Of a stretch of DNA of 64,000 nt, positions 23,738-36,800 are shown piece by piece. Position numbers and translations under genes: made by a program. The stretch lies in the NCBI RefSeq assembly GCF_036711975.1, contig NC_091966.1, positions 12,531,501 to 12,595,500 of the forward strand, read 5' to 3'. Source of the DNA: Onthophagus taurus. Lineage: Eukaryota > Arthropoda > Insecta > Coleoptera > Scarabaeidae. The notes beneath the pieces were generated by a model, which was not told the origin of the DNA, searched no databases, and saw only the letters and a program-made list of their open reading frames with translations. The first letter of the stretch is position 1, and every line of letters begins with the position of its first letter.

Positions 23738-24466
23738 TACAGGTGTTTCATAATATATGCGCAGGACTTCAGGATGTGATAGCTTGTCCAAAAATTTGAA
23801 AAGAGTTTCTATCAACTTACCCTCTAAAATGCACCATTCTCGAGATACAGGGTGTTGAAATTTAATTAAAAAAAAATGTTTTTTGACAATATCTCCGGAA
23901 CCCTCTATCGTACAGAAAACAGCGTTTCTCATCTATGTTTTGTGGGAGAAAAATTTTTTTAAAGTCATAATTGGTGAAGATTTTCAAGGGGTAGTGGTTG
24001 TTTTTCTCCCCACCTTCTACGCCACTGGAAAAAAGGTTTTGGCCCCATTTGAACCGTCAATGTTTTCTACACAAAAAAGGTACTGTAGGTCATGAGCTCT
24101 AAAGTGGACCGTTTTCTAGAAAAATCAACGTTTATGTTGAAAAACATGATCAATTTTTTTAAATAAAAATTTTATTTTACAATTAAACAAAATTTATGTA
24201 AACGTTAGAACAAGTAACAAAAGCAAGCGTTATATACCTTCATAATTGCAAAATAAAAAATAATGAAAAAATGATACAACAGTTGTATTTTCAAAATTCT
24301 CCAAACCGTAAAGGTAACGATTTTCGCATATTTCAGCATTTGTATAAAAAATTGTATAATTTATTTTTAACAAGTAGGCTTTAAATTTTATAACAAAAGC
24401 TACCTCCTGTCAAAATAACAGTTACTTTGTACCTGCAAAAAGTAAACTTATATTACAAAATTAAAA

Positions 24467-25470
24467 ATGAATTACATAAACGCTGAAACGTGCGAAATAC
24501 ATTACCTTTATGGAATGGTGTGCGGTAATTCGGCAGAAGCAAGGCGGTTGTATCAAGAAAGACATCCTGATCGCCCAGTACCACACCATAACTTGTTTCT
24601 ACGCATTCACCAACAACTATGGGAAAATGGAAGTTTTAAAAGGAATACTGCTGATAATGGGCGGCCTATGGAAGTTGCAAATCCCCAAGTAGAAGAGGCT
24701 GTCCTCAACGAACTTTATGAAAATCCGAGCACAAGTACCAAAAAAATTGTTCACAACTTAAACCTATCTCACTCGACGGTTTGGAGAATTTTGATAAGGC
24801 AACTTTTGTATCCCTACCATATCCAAAGAGTACAAGCCTTATTGCTAAGAGTTTTTCCGTCAAGATTGGCTTTTTGTACACGGATGCAAGACAAAATAGC
24901 TCAAAATCCTGAGTTTGGAGCCAAAGTTCTGTTTATCGATGAAGCACCTTTTTCGAAGGATGGTATTTTCAGTTTCACAATAACCACATATGGGCAGAAG
25001 AAAATCCGCATGAAATTGCAGAAGACCATTATCAGCAACAATTTTCTGTAAATGTATGGGCCACCATCGGTGATCATTTGATAGGCCCACATTTTTTTAC
25101 TGAACAGAGTAAACGGTGCAGATTATCGACAATTAATTTCTAGAAGAAGTACTGCCGGAACTGCTGGAAGATGTACCGCTTCAAGTAAGACAAAATATGT
25201 ACTTTATGCATGATGGAGCTCCAGCTCACTTTAGTTTGGTTGCTCGCCCGTTGATATCCCGAACTTAATTGTTTAGATTTTTTCTTTTCGGGTCATCTGA
25301 AAACTCTAGTCTACGCTACTCCATATGAAAATGTTGACCGATTAAGAGAGCGCATTGTTGATCTTGCGAGATAATTCGGAACACTTCGGGAATTTTCCTG
25401 CGTGTTAGACAATGCATTGAAGAATTGTTGCGTGCGTTGAAGCTAACGGCGGACATTTCTAACATTTAAC
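24467..25470 (+). pseudogene. Mariner-like transposase, broken
   Basis: The N-terminal 170 codons are open: an HTH DNA-binding region (GNSAEARRLYQERHPDRPVP, the DUF4817 block), a second HTH (TSTKKIVHNLNLSHSTVWRI) and the first catalytic Asp in FIDEAPFSKDG. A frameshift follows near 24970, after which HNNHIWAEENPHE and VNVWATIGDHLIGPHFF can be read. Later stops and shifts lead to MHDGAPAHFSLVARPL with the second Asp. The segment with the third acidic residue (usually SPDLNPLDFFLW) is scrambled. It is inactive. Confidence 0.85.
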
Positions 25471-25838
25471 TTATGCATTTATGAAGTTAACGTTTGCTTT
25501 TGTTACTTGTTCTAACGTTTTAGTAAAATAAAATTTTTATTTCAAAAAATTTACCATGTTATTCAACATAAAAGTTGATTTTTCTCAAAAATGGTCAAAA
25601 TCTTCACCAATTATGACTTTAAACAATTTTTTCTCGCACAAAACTTAGCTTATTATGAGTAGAAAATGCTTACAAAAGCTGTTTTCTGTATGATTAACGG
25701 TTCCGGAGATATTCGCAAAAAACGATTAAATTTCAACACCCTGTATCTCGAAAATGGCGGATTTTAGAGGGCGAGTTGATAGAAACTTCTTTTCAAATTT
25801 TTGGACAAGCTATCACATCTTGAAGTCCTGCGCATATA

Positions 25839-27051
25839 CAGGGTGTCACACAAAAAACGCCCCAAGCTGTAACTCTGTCATTTATATTCCGATTTTCATG
25901 ACCGAGGCATCAAATGAAATGGTTTGATGAATACTATAGTTCATGCTACAAATAATTTTTTTTCAAGGCCATCTTCAATTTTAAGCAATTATTAACTTTT
26001 GTTTTTCAAATTGCTCCATATATTTGTCTTCACGTCATTAGATAGAGATTGTTTTTCTGAATCCACTGATGTGCAATACATCCACTTTGAAAGTAATTTT
26101 AGCAGAAAAAGACACCTGTATATACCGGTTGTCGCACAAGAACGCCGTAAGCTGTAACTCTGTCATTTACCTTCCGATTTTTATGAACGAGGCAACAAAT
26201 GAAATGGTTTGATGAATGCTATGATTCATGCTACAAATAAACTTTTTCCAACGCCATCTTCGATTTCAAGCGTTTATCAACTTTTGATTTTCAAATTGCT
26301 CGGTATGTTTTTCTTCACGTTATGGGATAGAAATTGTTTTCTGAGCCCATTGATGTACAATACATTAGCATTAATTGTAATTTTAGCAGAGAAAAACAAT
26401 TAAAACATTTTCCAAACATTGTCTTATCGTTAGTCACTTCTGTAATACTGCAGTGTGCCATGGAAAAAAATAACACGCAAAACTGATAACAGTCATTAAA
26501 TGCTATTTCAATGCCCAAGCAGTTGTAAATGATACTTATAAGTTGGTTTTTCATTTATCCCATGGCGCACTACAGTATAACACAAGTGACTTTAAGAGAA
26601 TCTTCAGAAACTATTTTAATGTTTTTCTATGAAAAAGTCTAGAAAAAGTTTATTTGTAGCATGAATCACAGTATTCATCAAACCATTTCATTTGATAGCT
26701 AGGTCATGAAAATTGGAAGGTAAATGACAGAGATACAGCTAGCGGCGTTCTTGTGTGGCAACCTGTATATACCGGTGTCTTTTTTCTGCTAAAATTACAT
26801 TCAAAGTGGATGTATTGCACATCAGTGGATTGAGAAAAACAATGTCTATCCAATGACGTAAAGAAAAATATATAGAGTAATTTGAAAAGAAAAGTTAATA
26901 ATCGCTTAAAATTGAAGACGGCCTTGGAAAAAATTTATTTGTAGCATGAATCATAGTATTCATGAAACCATTTCATTTGATAACCCGCTCATGAAAATCG
27001 GAATGTAAATGACAGAGTTACAGCTTGGGGCGTTTTTTGTGTGACACCCTG
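25839..27051. mobile_element. Palindromic MITE inserted in the mariner-like element
   Basis: TA-CAGGGTGTCACACAAAAAACG on the left is matched by CGTTTTTTGTGTGACACCCTG-TA on the right. The two arms, each about 285 bp (25839-26122 and 26768-27051), are near-complete inverted copies. The element sits in the right terminal repeat of the mariner-like element with a TA duplication. Its centre once read close to GACACCTGTATATACCGG and now holds a second copy. No coding capacity is seen. Confidence 0.88.
26125..26765. mobile_element. Second MITE of the same family, nested at the centre
   Basis: TA-CCGGTTGTCGCACAAGAACGCC on the left and GGCGTTCTTGTGTGGCAACCTG-TA on the right repeat the outer MITE's termini with divergence. 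Each arm is also colinear with the outer arms (for example TGTAACTCTGTCATTTA, then AATGAAATGGTTTGATGAAT). The middle, about 26400-26540, is unique. The result is four related arm copies in the order left, left, right, right. Confidence 0.85.
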
Positions 27052-27079
27052 TATTATGAAACATCCTGTAGTGACATAG

Positions 27080-27840
27080 ATTATTTAAAGATATTTTCTT
27101 CGTGAATATCAATAAAAATTTGACTCAATATAAGTTTTTAAAAAATTTACAATAAAATTCAACATAATTTTCATAGTGTGTTTATATAAATCGAAAATAA
27201 ACACTGGAAATATTTTCCAACGTTAATATTAATTTAATTAATTCCTTTTAAATGAAAATAATAACATATTTCTTTTATCAAAGCAATGACAGTTTATTTA
27301 TTATCAACAACCCAATTAACAAATATATATCGACTAAAAATAACAAGTCTGATTTAACATGTTACAAAATAATAATAGAATTAAAAGAAAATTCATCTTC
27401 GAGTCGTCTTCTTTCATTATTTTTCTTTCCATTCATTGACTTTCGGATTCATATTCTTCAATCTACCCTTCATCCATTCATGTTTTTTCTAGTTTCAACA
27501 CACATAATATTTTCTATTCACTAACTTCTTTTTAGTTATTCACTGTCTTTACTGGCAGTAACAGATCGAAAATATTTAGCGTTAATAAACGATTTAGATC
27601 AAATAACAAGTCGATCGAAAATCGTATAATAAAGATTTGATTTTGTTATTGTTAAAAAAACAATTTTTAAACTACATTTTTTACATCTTCAGTTTTACAG
27701 TAACAAGATTATAATAGCAAAGTAATCGATAGATTACTGATTATTTACAATTTTTGCCTCTTCTATTTGAGTATAGTATATTCTTTTTTAATAGGGATAC
27801 ATTTGTAAAAATATTTATAGGAGTAGATGTTTTTGTTTAT
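27080..27840. other. NTAN1 downstream region, no gene seen
   Basis: AT-rich DNA past the NTAN1 stop codon. It should hold the NTAN1 3' UTR. No recognisable gene or repeat. Confidence 0.45.
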
Positions 27841-27844
27841 TTAT

Positions 27845-30800
27845 TTAGAATCGTACGGGTTGCCACGTCCCAGATTGTTCATCCCTCCTAAAATAATGTG
27901 GCCTGTTATCTCTAAAAACTGTAATTGCTGGAAATTGGTTGTCTTGAATGTATTTTAATGTTGCTCGGATCTAAAAATACAATAACCATTCAGTGGATTA
28001 ATTATTAATATAAAAAAAATTACCTGAATAACGAAATTAGGTGGTTCTACTTCTGGAGATGTTGATAAATGCTGCAATATAAACTCATCACTTTGTGATA
28101 ACCATAAATCAACACCGCGAAGTGGCTCGTAATTAAACGGACCGATTTTTAATAAACCTACATTGGAATCGTAAATATCGAGTACCTTAAAAAAAATAAA
28201 AACTTTAAATTAAAAATCAAAATTAAAGAAATTTTTTTACCTGTGAAACGCCTGTTAAGAATCGTGCGCATCTTAATGGCTGGTCTGGGCCTTTATCCGG
28301 AAACGTAGCTGGGAAAATTTCGCCCGTCCTAACATTAACACCAACTCCATAGATAATTGGCCAAGGAATTCCACCGCGAAGCGTTGTGTTTAATTCACCA
28401 ATACAAGCGAGCGTTAAGTCTATTTCAACTGGATGTTTGTGGAAACATGCTAAAGAAACAAAAAAAATTTATTAAGAAAAGAATATTTTCAGTGAAAATA
28501 TTTTGAACTTACTCATTATGTTATAAAAAAGTTCTTCGGAATAGTGATGAACATCTGTAAATCCTCCTACTAATTGTAGTTCAATTCTTCCTTCAGGATA
28601 TCCAATTGCCAGATCTTGCACTCGTTGGATCATATTACAAACTGCTTCATCAGTACCTGATCCGTCTAAATGTGCTAATGCTACAGCTCCAGAACCTAAA
28701 CGTAAATAATAAATAAATAAGTAATAGAGAAAAAATAGTGTTTTTTAATGTAACAAATAATTAATTTGTTAATTTGAAGTTCTTGTGTCAAATAAAGTAA
28801 AAAGTCAAGCAGTTATTGACCAACAACAGCATTTCTTTGCTCTCAAGGAAGATGTTGAAATGATCTTATTTTTTAAGGGGAATGAAGCACCCCTACTCGA
28901 ACTGATTTAGTTGCAGGTAAAACCTTCCAGTGGGACTTAAAGTAAGGTAAGGTGATCTTGGGACGAAGCACAGCATTATGTATTAAGAATGATCTAACTT
29001 GTGCTATCAGCACTGTTAAGTATTCTGACTATATTGAAATATCGAATGAGCAAATTTCCGTGTTTTTAAGCTTAAGAGCATAACGATTACAAAGCTACAA
29101 CTTAGTGGAACGAACGAATTCCTTAGCTCAGACAGAGATGATGATTTCTAGATGATGTGCCAATTTTTTTGCTAACTCTCGCTACTTGATGGACGCCCAC
29201 GGCAATTATAATTTGGGAAGACCTGTGATATAATTATAATTTGGGAAGATATGATATAATGCCTGTTTTGGTAGCCAATTTGATTTTAGTACTAAGGATA
29301 TATGCATTGAAAAACCCAATTTTTTATATCTTTTTGCACATTTCCTAATAACTAGATCACTACGGCTTTTTAAATGCAACACCCTGTATATTATGTCATT
29401 GTAAATAAATCTTCACTAAGTTTTAAATAAATAAAATTTTCAGTACAAAGTAGATAGGAAGTAATTCATTCTAGCATGTTGTAATTTTGACATTAATACA
29501 TTATTAACTAAATCTATTTAACATATTTTGAAGAGTTCTGCAAAGTATATCGTTTCTATAGTATGGTTCTTAATGAAACAGGGTGTATTACAGTAAATGA
29601 TTCATGTATCCATAAGAGCGATTGTGATAGAAACTGTTAAACATTTTGAGAAAACTAGAAACGTAAAAGATGGTCACTGAGGAGTCGACCAAATACTATT
29701 ATGACAGACATCAAAACTTAAATGCACTGCAAAGCTTTATGAAAACTTAATAAATTTAACCCTACAAAGTTTAGATAATGTAAAAATGAACTAAAGATTA
29801 CTAAGATGGACATAATTACCAAAATTACGGTAATTTCTTTAGTAAGTAATCTTTACATCGTGTCGGAATGTAAATCGGCATAATGTAAAGTATTGCAGTG
29901 ATGTAAATTCCTACTGGATGCGTATTCAAAGACTACAAAAGTTAAATGTATGAATGAGTGGAATGAGTACTCAGATAATAGCTATAAAATACTACGCACA
30001 AAAGAAATTGTACTTGCACTGAGAAACCTGTTTGCAGCCAATTAAAATCAGATATGGTTTCAAAAAGTCGGAGTTCCAGCTCATTTTGGTATAAATAAGG
30101 TATTTCATGGACAATGGATTGGTAGACGAGGTAGTATAGAATGGAGTACCCGTTCTGCTTCGTTCGTTTTGGATCTGAATTCTAAATACATTTTTTATTA
30201 GGGTTACTTGAAAAGTCGAGTTTATAAAACTAAACCTGGAAGACTTGTAGAATTAAGGCAACAAATTATTGATAAAGCATAATTAATTTGCGGTGAATCA
30301 TGGGGAATAGATGCATTTTATAACTGATTCAATCTCATTCAGGCTTGGTGTCAAATTGACACAATTAATCGATTAAATATTTTAGCTATACGTACTTAGC
30401 AGCCTGTATACAAAATTTCCTTAATCCGGACTGTATGTGTTAGACTGAGTGAATTTTAATCTTGCAGTCAGGTGTTATTGTAACACGTTGTTGTAACAGA
30501 AATTGCATCGTAAACAGTACATTTATATAGATGAATTGTGGTTCGATTAGTTTGGTAGTGATGACAGTAACACCGAAAACTACTACGATTATATTTCAAG
30601 TGAAAATGATGAAGGAAATGAAGTAAGTGAAGAATATGATAACGCCGATTCTGATGCTGACAAACAATAAGAGAGGTAGCTGTTTAGATTCAAATGTGTT
30701 ATTATTATCGAAGGATAAAACAATACAATAACCCAGAGAATCAATACCAATTGTTCCTGCTATAAGTTGTACCTCATTTGCTTTCAGACAAGTTGCGTAA

Positions 30801-33800
30801 ATATCTGCTTTCCGCATCCTATTTGATGAATTGCTTGTGGTATAGGGTTAACACCGTTTGACATCGGTTGGAGATCCGACCCTTTGTCCATATAATTAAT
30901 ATTCATACCATATTCAATATGATCGCCGAAATGACGAATTTGGATGGCATCGTCGATATAGAGAAAAATAGTTGGATATAAATGTAATCACAAAGTGTAT
31001 CTACGGCAGTTGCTTCCGTTCCGTGAATGTGTAGCATTCAAGCAGTATATTCGGAAAGAAATTCCACCGATGTTTGTCTATTGCCACCATCTTTGAGCGT
31101 GTATGTTGTTACTTTTTGATATGATTTGTTGCTTTATTCTGACAATCCTGAGAGGAAATCCCAAATAGTAAAATTTTCTAATAAAACAAAGGATGGCGTT
31201 GATTTGTTGAACCAGAAGGTTGGATAGTACCAATGCAAGCAGAAAGTCAATTAACATGATCGACATTTCTGTTTGTTTTATTGAACGTTTTACTGAACGT
31301 TTTTGTTTTATTTACCAAATTGAATACCATTGGAACATTCCGAAGAAAAGTTTGCACAGAAGATTATTTTTGATCGAAGTCGGCCAAACATTGTTTTTTT
31401 TTATATCAAACAACGAAACAGCAAGCACGGGGTCCAAATACGCTGGTTGATGTAGATAGCGCCCGCAATCGATCAACGGCACAACCATCAGAGTCAAGTG
31501 CATCAAGTTCACAAATTGCACTTGAGATGTCACCATTGTTTGTTATACAGGGTGATTTATTAGGGCACCATCAAACTTTGACATATGATAGCTAATCCAA
31601 TTACAAAAAAAAAAATATTAATGAACATAACACTTTAAAGTTTTCTGCAGCAAATTTATTAATAGTCAATAAAATGAAACATTCAACAAAAACAAAGTTG
31701 TCATTGTAATGTGTCAGTTTGCTGTAAGGTTTAATTATTACATACAAGAAGACACTCAAAATGTATGCTTATAGCACTGAAGAGTATGTTGATGTAATTT
31801 TCGTGTATGGTTTTTGCAATGGAAATTAGTACGAGAATATCAAGAAAGATTTCCACAGCGTCATTTGCCATATTATTCAGTTTTTAACGGTTCTTTTAGA
31901 AGACTTCGAGAAACAGGTAATTCTGCTCCAGCAAAAGCTATTCGACCACATGTAGTTAATGTAGAGGACGAAGAAGCTGTAATTAATGCTGTCATTGGTA
32001 ATCCTTCCATCAGCACTCGAAAAATAGCACACTACGTACAAGTAAGTCAAAATTTTGTATGGAGCGTATTCAACCGCGAAGTCCTTCATCCGTATCGTAA
32101 ACATAGTGTTCAAGTTTACAGCCAGGAGATAATCAGCAACGGTTAGCATTTTGTGAATGGTTATTGCAGCAACATGCCCAAAATAATGACTTCATTTCAA
32201 ATGTTCTCTGGACAGATGAATCATGTTTTGCACGAGATGGTATAAAAAATTACCATAATGAACATATCTGGGCATTACAAAATCCGCATGCGATTGGACC
32301 AAGGAAATTTCAACAACGTTTCAGTAGCAACGTTTGGGGTGGAATATTTATCAACAATTTAATTTGCATATACTTGATGGACGTTCGAACGCTGTAAATT
32401 ACAGATTTTTTTTGAACAATACATTTTTTGATTTACTTGAAGATATACCTCTTAATGTAATTCAAAATATGTGGAACCAGCACAATGGTGCCCCACCTCA
32501 TCGCGGAAGAGTAGTTGTCGAGTGGTTAAACCAATACTTTCCAAACAAGTGTATTGGTAATAATGGTCCATTTGCTTGGCCACCTAGATCCCCTGACCTT
32601 AATCCATTGGATTTCTACTTATGGAGTCATATGAAACAAATTGTGTATCAATTCGAAATTAACACACGAGAACAGTTATTAAACAGAATACAAATGGCTG
32701 CTACTGAAATAAGAAATCAACCAGACATTTTAATTGGGCTGAAGAACTCTTTAATTCGTCGTTGTGAAGCATGTATTCTAGCAGAAGGAGGCTATTTTGA
32801 ACAATATTTGTAATATCTATGTGTTTAAAAAAATGTTGCAGTTAATTATGATATAAAAATTAAAACTTTAAAGTGTTATAATTTCGTAAATAATTGCAAT
32901 AGGACATATGTTCATTAAAATTTTTTTTGGTAATTGGATTAGCTATCATATGTCAAAGTTTGATGGTGGGTTAATAAATCACTCTGTATATGGTTGAACT
33001 CGTACTGAAGGATAGTTTGTATAATATTGAAACAATTACTAGGTTTTGCGTTTAAAAATCCAAAATGACTAATAGTAGAAATAGAAAATTTGACAACATT
33101 GCAGATGGTACGTCTGGAATCCCTAATAGTACATTCTGAATTAGGCTAATCCCAAATTTTGGATAATTCTAGCTATTTATTTACAAGAAAATTAGGAGTT
33201 TTCAGACTTTTGTTCCAATCTGTCTATGACTTGTCGTGCATATATGCAATTAACGAATTAATTACTTTTAGCAGTTACTTGGTGGTAGCATAGAATGAAT
33301 ATTTGAGGAGACAACGCAGTTGACTCTTCACCAATTTTGATGAATTCTTTTGCGGTGAATCTATGTTGAATATGTATCAGCTTTACCAGAGCTTTTGATC
33401 CAATGGCCCTTCTAACAAGGGAAGTGTCACAACTGTGTCTCACCGATTTCGATGCAATTTGGTACAGTCATAGAATGGGCCAAAATAAGGTTCGTACATT
33501 TTTTTATACGTGCGGTAAAAGCCCCTGGGGCGAGTTATAGGGGTTGAAAGTTTGGAGAAAAAGTACGTTTTCACTTATATTTTAAAAATGAAAAGTGCTA
33601 TCAAAATTTGGTAAATTGTAACTGATATTCATTTTAAAAGAGCTTTCTTTTGATGTATCACACATATACCAGAGGGTTAAGAAGGGCGAACTACCCCTAT
33701 TTTTTTGGAATTATTTAAAAACCACCCTATCGATTTTGGCGGCATTAAGTATACTTCCAGCACGTTCAAAAATATTAGTTAAGGGTTTTTTCCCATTCGC

Positions 33801-36800
33801 TCTAGATCATCCCCAGCGAAGTTACGGGGGTTAACATGTAACCACTTTTCGTAAGAATGATGTGATAAAATTGTCAGGTATTTTGAAAATACTTTAACAA
33901 AACCGTAAATTAGTCGCACAATAAAATGTTTAATGTAAAATAAGGCATAATACACCATTTAGGGGTGGTTGGGGTTAACCACCCCCTTAAAAATTAATTC
34001 TATCCCGGGCATTACTTGTTGATTACGGCGAAATTTGGTACTGTGTTTGTTTTATATAGTTTATTAGTTTATTTTTATTCTACATAATGTTGCCAAAAAT
34101 ACACCTACCAAAAAAATTTTGGCACAATATTTGTTTTTTTAGTGCCGCTTGCTAAAGGTCATTTCTCAAAATAGTTTTTTCTAGTATAAAAGAACGTGTG
34201 CCCAGTGGGTAGATTTTAGTTTCAGAGCAACTGACAGAAGCAATGGTTACAATAAACCCAATAAACGTTTTAAATTTGCTAATGACAGTTTTTACTGTTA
34301 TGAATATTCCCCAGACTCCTGTAAATGAAGCAGAAGTTAGTTTAAAAGAAAATATACAGCGTATTTTAATGGAAAGTATGGAAGACTACAATATGCAAAT
34401 TGAAGACGAAACTGTATTAATTTTCGATTCATCCAATGGCATCAATGACGGTCAGCAAATTATTGAAGACCAGGATACAACTGACAGGTTTGTAGAAGAT
34501 ACTGATGCTCATTGTCCATTGAAGGATGACATCGACTACGAGTACAAATTAGAGGCGGTAAATTACTGGACAAGTGGGAAGAAAGGTTATTTGAAACTAG
34601 AAACCGTAAAAAACAAATACCGAAAAGTAACGTCAAAGACCCAATTGCACAGATGGTCTAAATATATTGAAGAAAGAGGGACATACAAAGAAAAATTAGC
34701 AGAAATTACCGAATTTGTAATTAATCAAGCGAGAGCCGCCGTAGATAATAAATTGCCACTACATGATATTGATATACGCAGATGGGCTATACAAGCTAGA
34801 AATGAAAAGAATTTATCTCCTCAACTGTTCAAAGCATCTCATAGCTGGGTGCAACGTTTTAAGAAAGCAAATCGGTTAGTAAGCCGAAAAATAACAAAAT
34901 TTCTATCCCAAAAACAAATTGGAAATGTTGATCGAGTAAAAACTTTAGCAAAAGATTTCGTTAAAGAGGCAAAGCTACAAATCCAAATATATGGACCTGA
35001 AAACACCTACAATTCGGATCAGAGCGGTTTTAACTTGGAATTCCATTCGGGAAGAACATTAAGCGATTTAGGAGTTAAAACCGTAGAAAGTGTGGTCCAG
35101 TCGGTGTCATCTACAACGCACAGTTACACAATTCAACCCGTAATATCTGCTGATGGGAAACTTCTTTCTCCACTTTTTATTGTTTTAAAAGAACCCTCTG
35201 GCAGCTTTGGACCGAGGGTAGCAAATACAATGTTTAAAGCAGACAATATATACGTTTTGGCATCAAAATCTGGAAAGTTAACTTCAGAACACATGAAAAA
35301 TTGGCTCCAAAATGTATATTTTCCAAATACTGGTTCTAAATCATTATTATTATTAGATTCTTGGAGTGGCCATTGTCCTGAAGTTATTAGTGAAATAACT
35401 CCATCAGGTACTAATTTTAAACATTTATCTATACCTGCAGGGACAACAGGTCAAATACAGCCCCTAGATGTATTTGGTTTCAGAATATGGAAAAATTTTA
35501 TTAGAAGATTCTCTGATCAGATTATTCTTTACCAGTATGATGTCAATTTACATCAGAGGGATAACATATTAAAATTGCAATCGTTGACGCATAACCAGTT
35601 GGCTTCCCCTCGGTTTATAAATGTTTTTAAATACGCATGGTTTGCAAGTGGCTATATAGAGGAGAGACCAGACCATTTTGAAAATCCCGTGGAAGTTTGC
35701 TTTTCGAGTGAGAAGCCAACGTGTGATATCTGTGGGGATATAGCGGTCATAACATGTGCATGGTGTAAAAAATCCTTATGTTTAAAACATTTTTTCCACG
35801 ACTTTCATTTTTGCCAACACTACGTAGAATAAAAATAAATTTAATATTGAAAATTAATATAATACATAAAAAACGTCAATTAGTAATGTAGAATAAACTT
35901 CTTTGGTATATTGAACTATTTTTTTTGTCAGTTGCTTTTTAACTCATAAATAAATAAAATATCTTATTTATCTAGTAGTTTTATATTTATTATTTAAAGA
36001 AAATGAGGGTAGTTTACCTCGTGGAACATCGATAGATAGATTTTTAAAAAACAATACCACAGTTACGATGGCAGTTTTCATCTTCGAGGTATAAACAAAA
36101 AACTACCCCTAATTTGTAACCCTTATAACCATTTTCAAAAATTTTTACTTCAAATATAAAACAAACACAGTACCAAATTTCGCCGTAATCGACAAATAAC
36201 GCCCGGGATAGAATTAATTTTTAAGGGGGTGGATAACCCCAACAACCCCTATATGGTGTATTATGCCTTATTTTACACTAAACATTTTATTGTGCGACTA
36301 ATTTACGGTTTTGTTTAAAGTATTTTCAAAATACCTGACAATTTTATCACATCATTCTTACGAAAAGTGCTTACATGTTAACCCCCGTAACTTCGCTGGG
36401 GTTGATCTAGGGCGAATGGGAAAAAACCCTTAACTAATATTTTTGAACGCACTAGAAGTATACTTAATGCCGCCAAAATCGATAGGGTGGTTTTTAAATA
36501 ATTCCAAAAAAATAGGGGTAGTTCGCCCTTTTTAACCCTCTGCTATATGTGTGACACATCAAAAGAAAGCTCTTTTAAAATGAATATCAGTTACAATTTA
36601 CCAAATTTTGATAGCACTTTTCGTTTTCAAAATATAAGTGAAAACGTACTTTTTCTCCAAACTTTCAACCCCTATAACTCGCCCCAGGGGCTTTTACCGC
36701 ACGTATAAAAAAATGTGCGAACCTTATTTTGGCCCATTCTATGACTGTACCAAATTGCATCGAAATCGGTGAGACACAGTTGTGACACTTCCCTTGTAAG

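Larger units (their letters stand above)
23740..27068 (+). mobile_element. Mariner-like element (DUF4817 type) with long inverted repeats
   Basis: The left end TA-CAGGTGTTTCATAATATATGCG is mirrored on the right by ...GCGCATATA, then the inserted MITE, then TTATGAAACATCCTG-TA. The inverted repeats go on for several hundred bp (about 23.75-24.24 kb against 25.48-25.84 kb), with an extra block of about 100 bp in the left arm. Taking out the MITE (25839-27051) and one TA leaves an element of about 2.1 kb. It encodes the broken transposase at 24467-25470. Confidence 0.88.
33465..36747 (+). mobile_element. Pogo/Tigger-like DNA transposon, apparently intact
   Basis: The ends read TA-CAGTCATAGAATGGGCC and its mirror GGCCCATTCTATGACTG-TA. 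The inverted repeats run about 600 bp inward from each end (33465 to about 34063, and about 36157 to 36747), roughly 96-97% identical by eye. Inside is a single open transposase with its own TATA box. TA target use and a DDD transposase with CENP-B-like domains place it in the pogo branch of Tc1/mariner. Such long inverted repeats are unusual for that branch. It lies in NTAN1 intron 2, opposite to the host gene. Confidence 0.88.
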
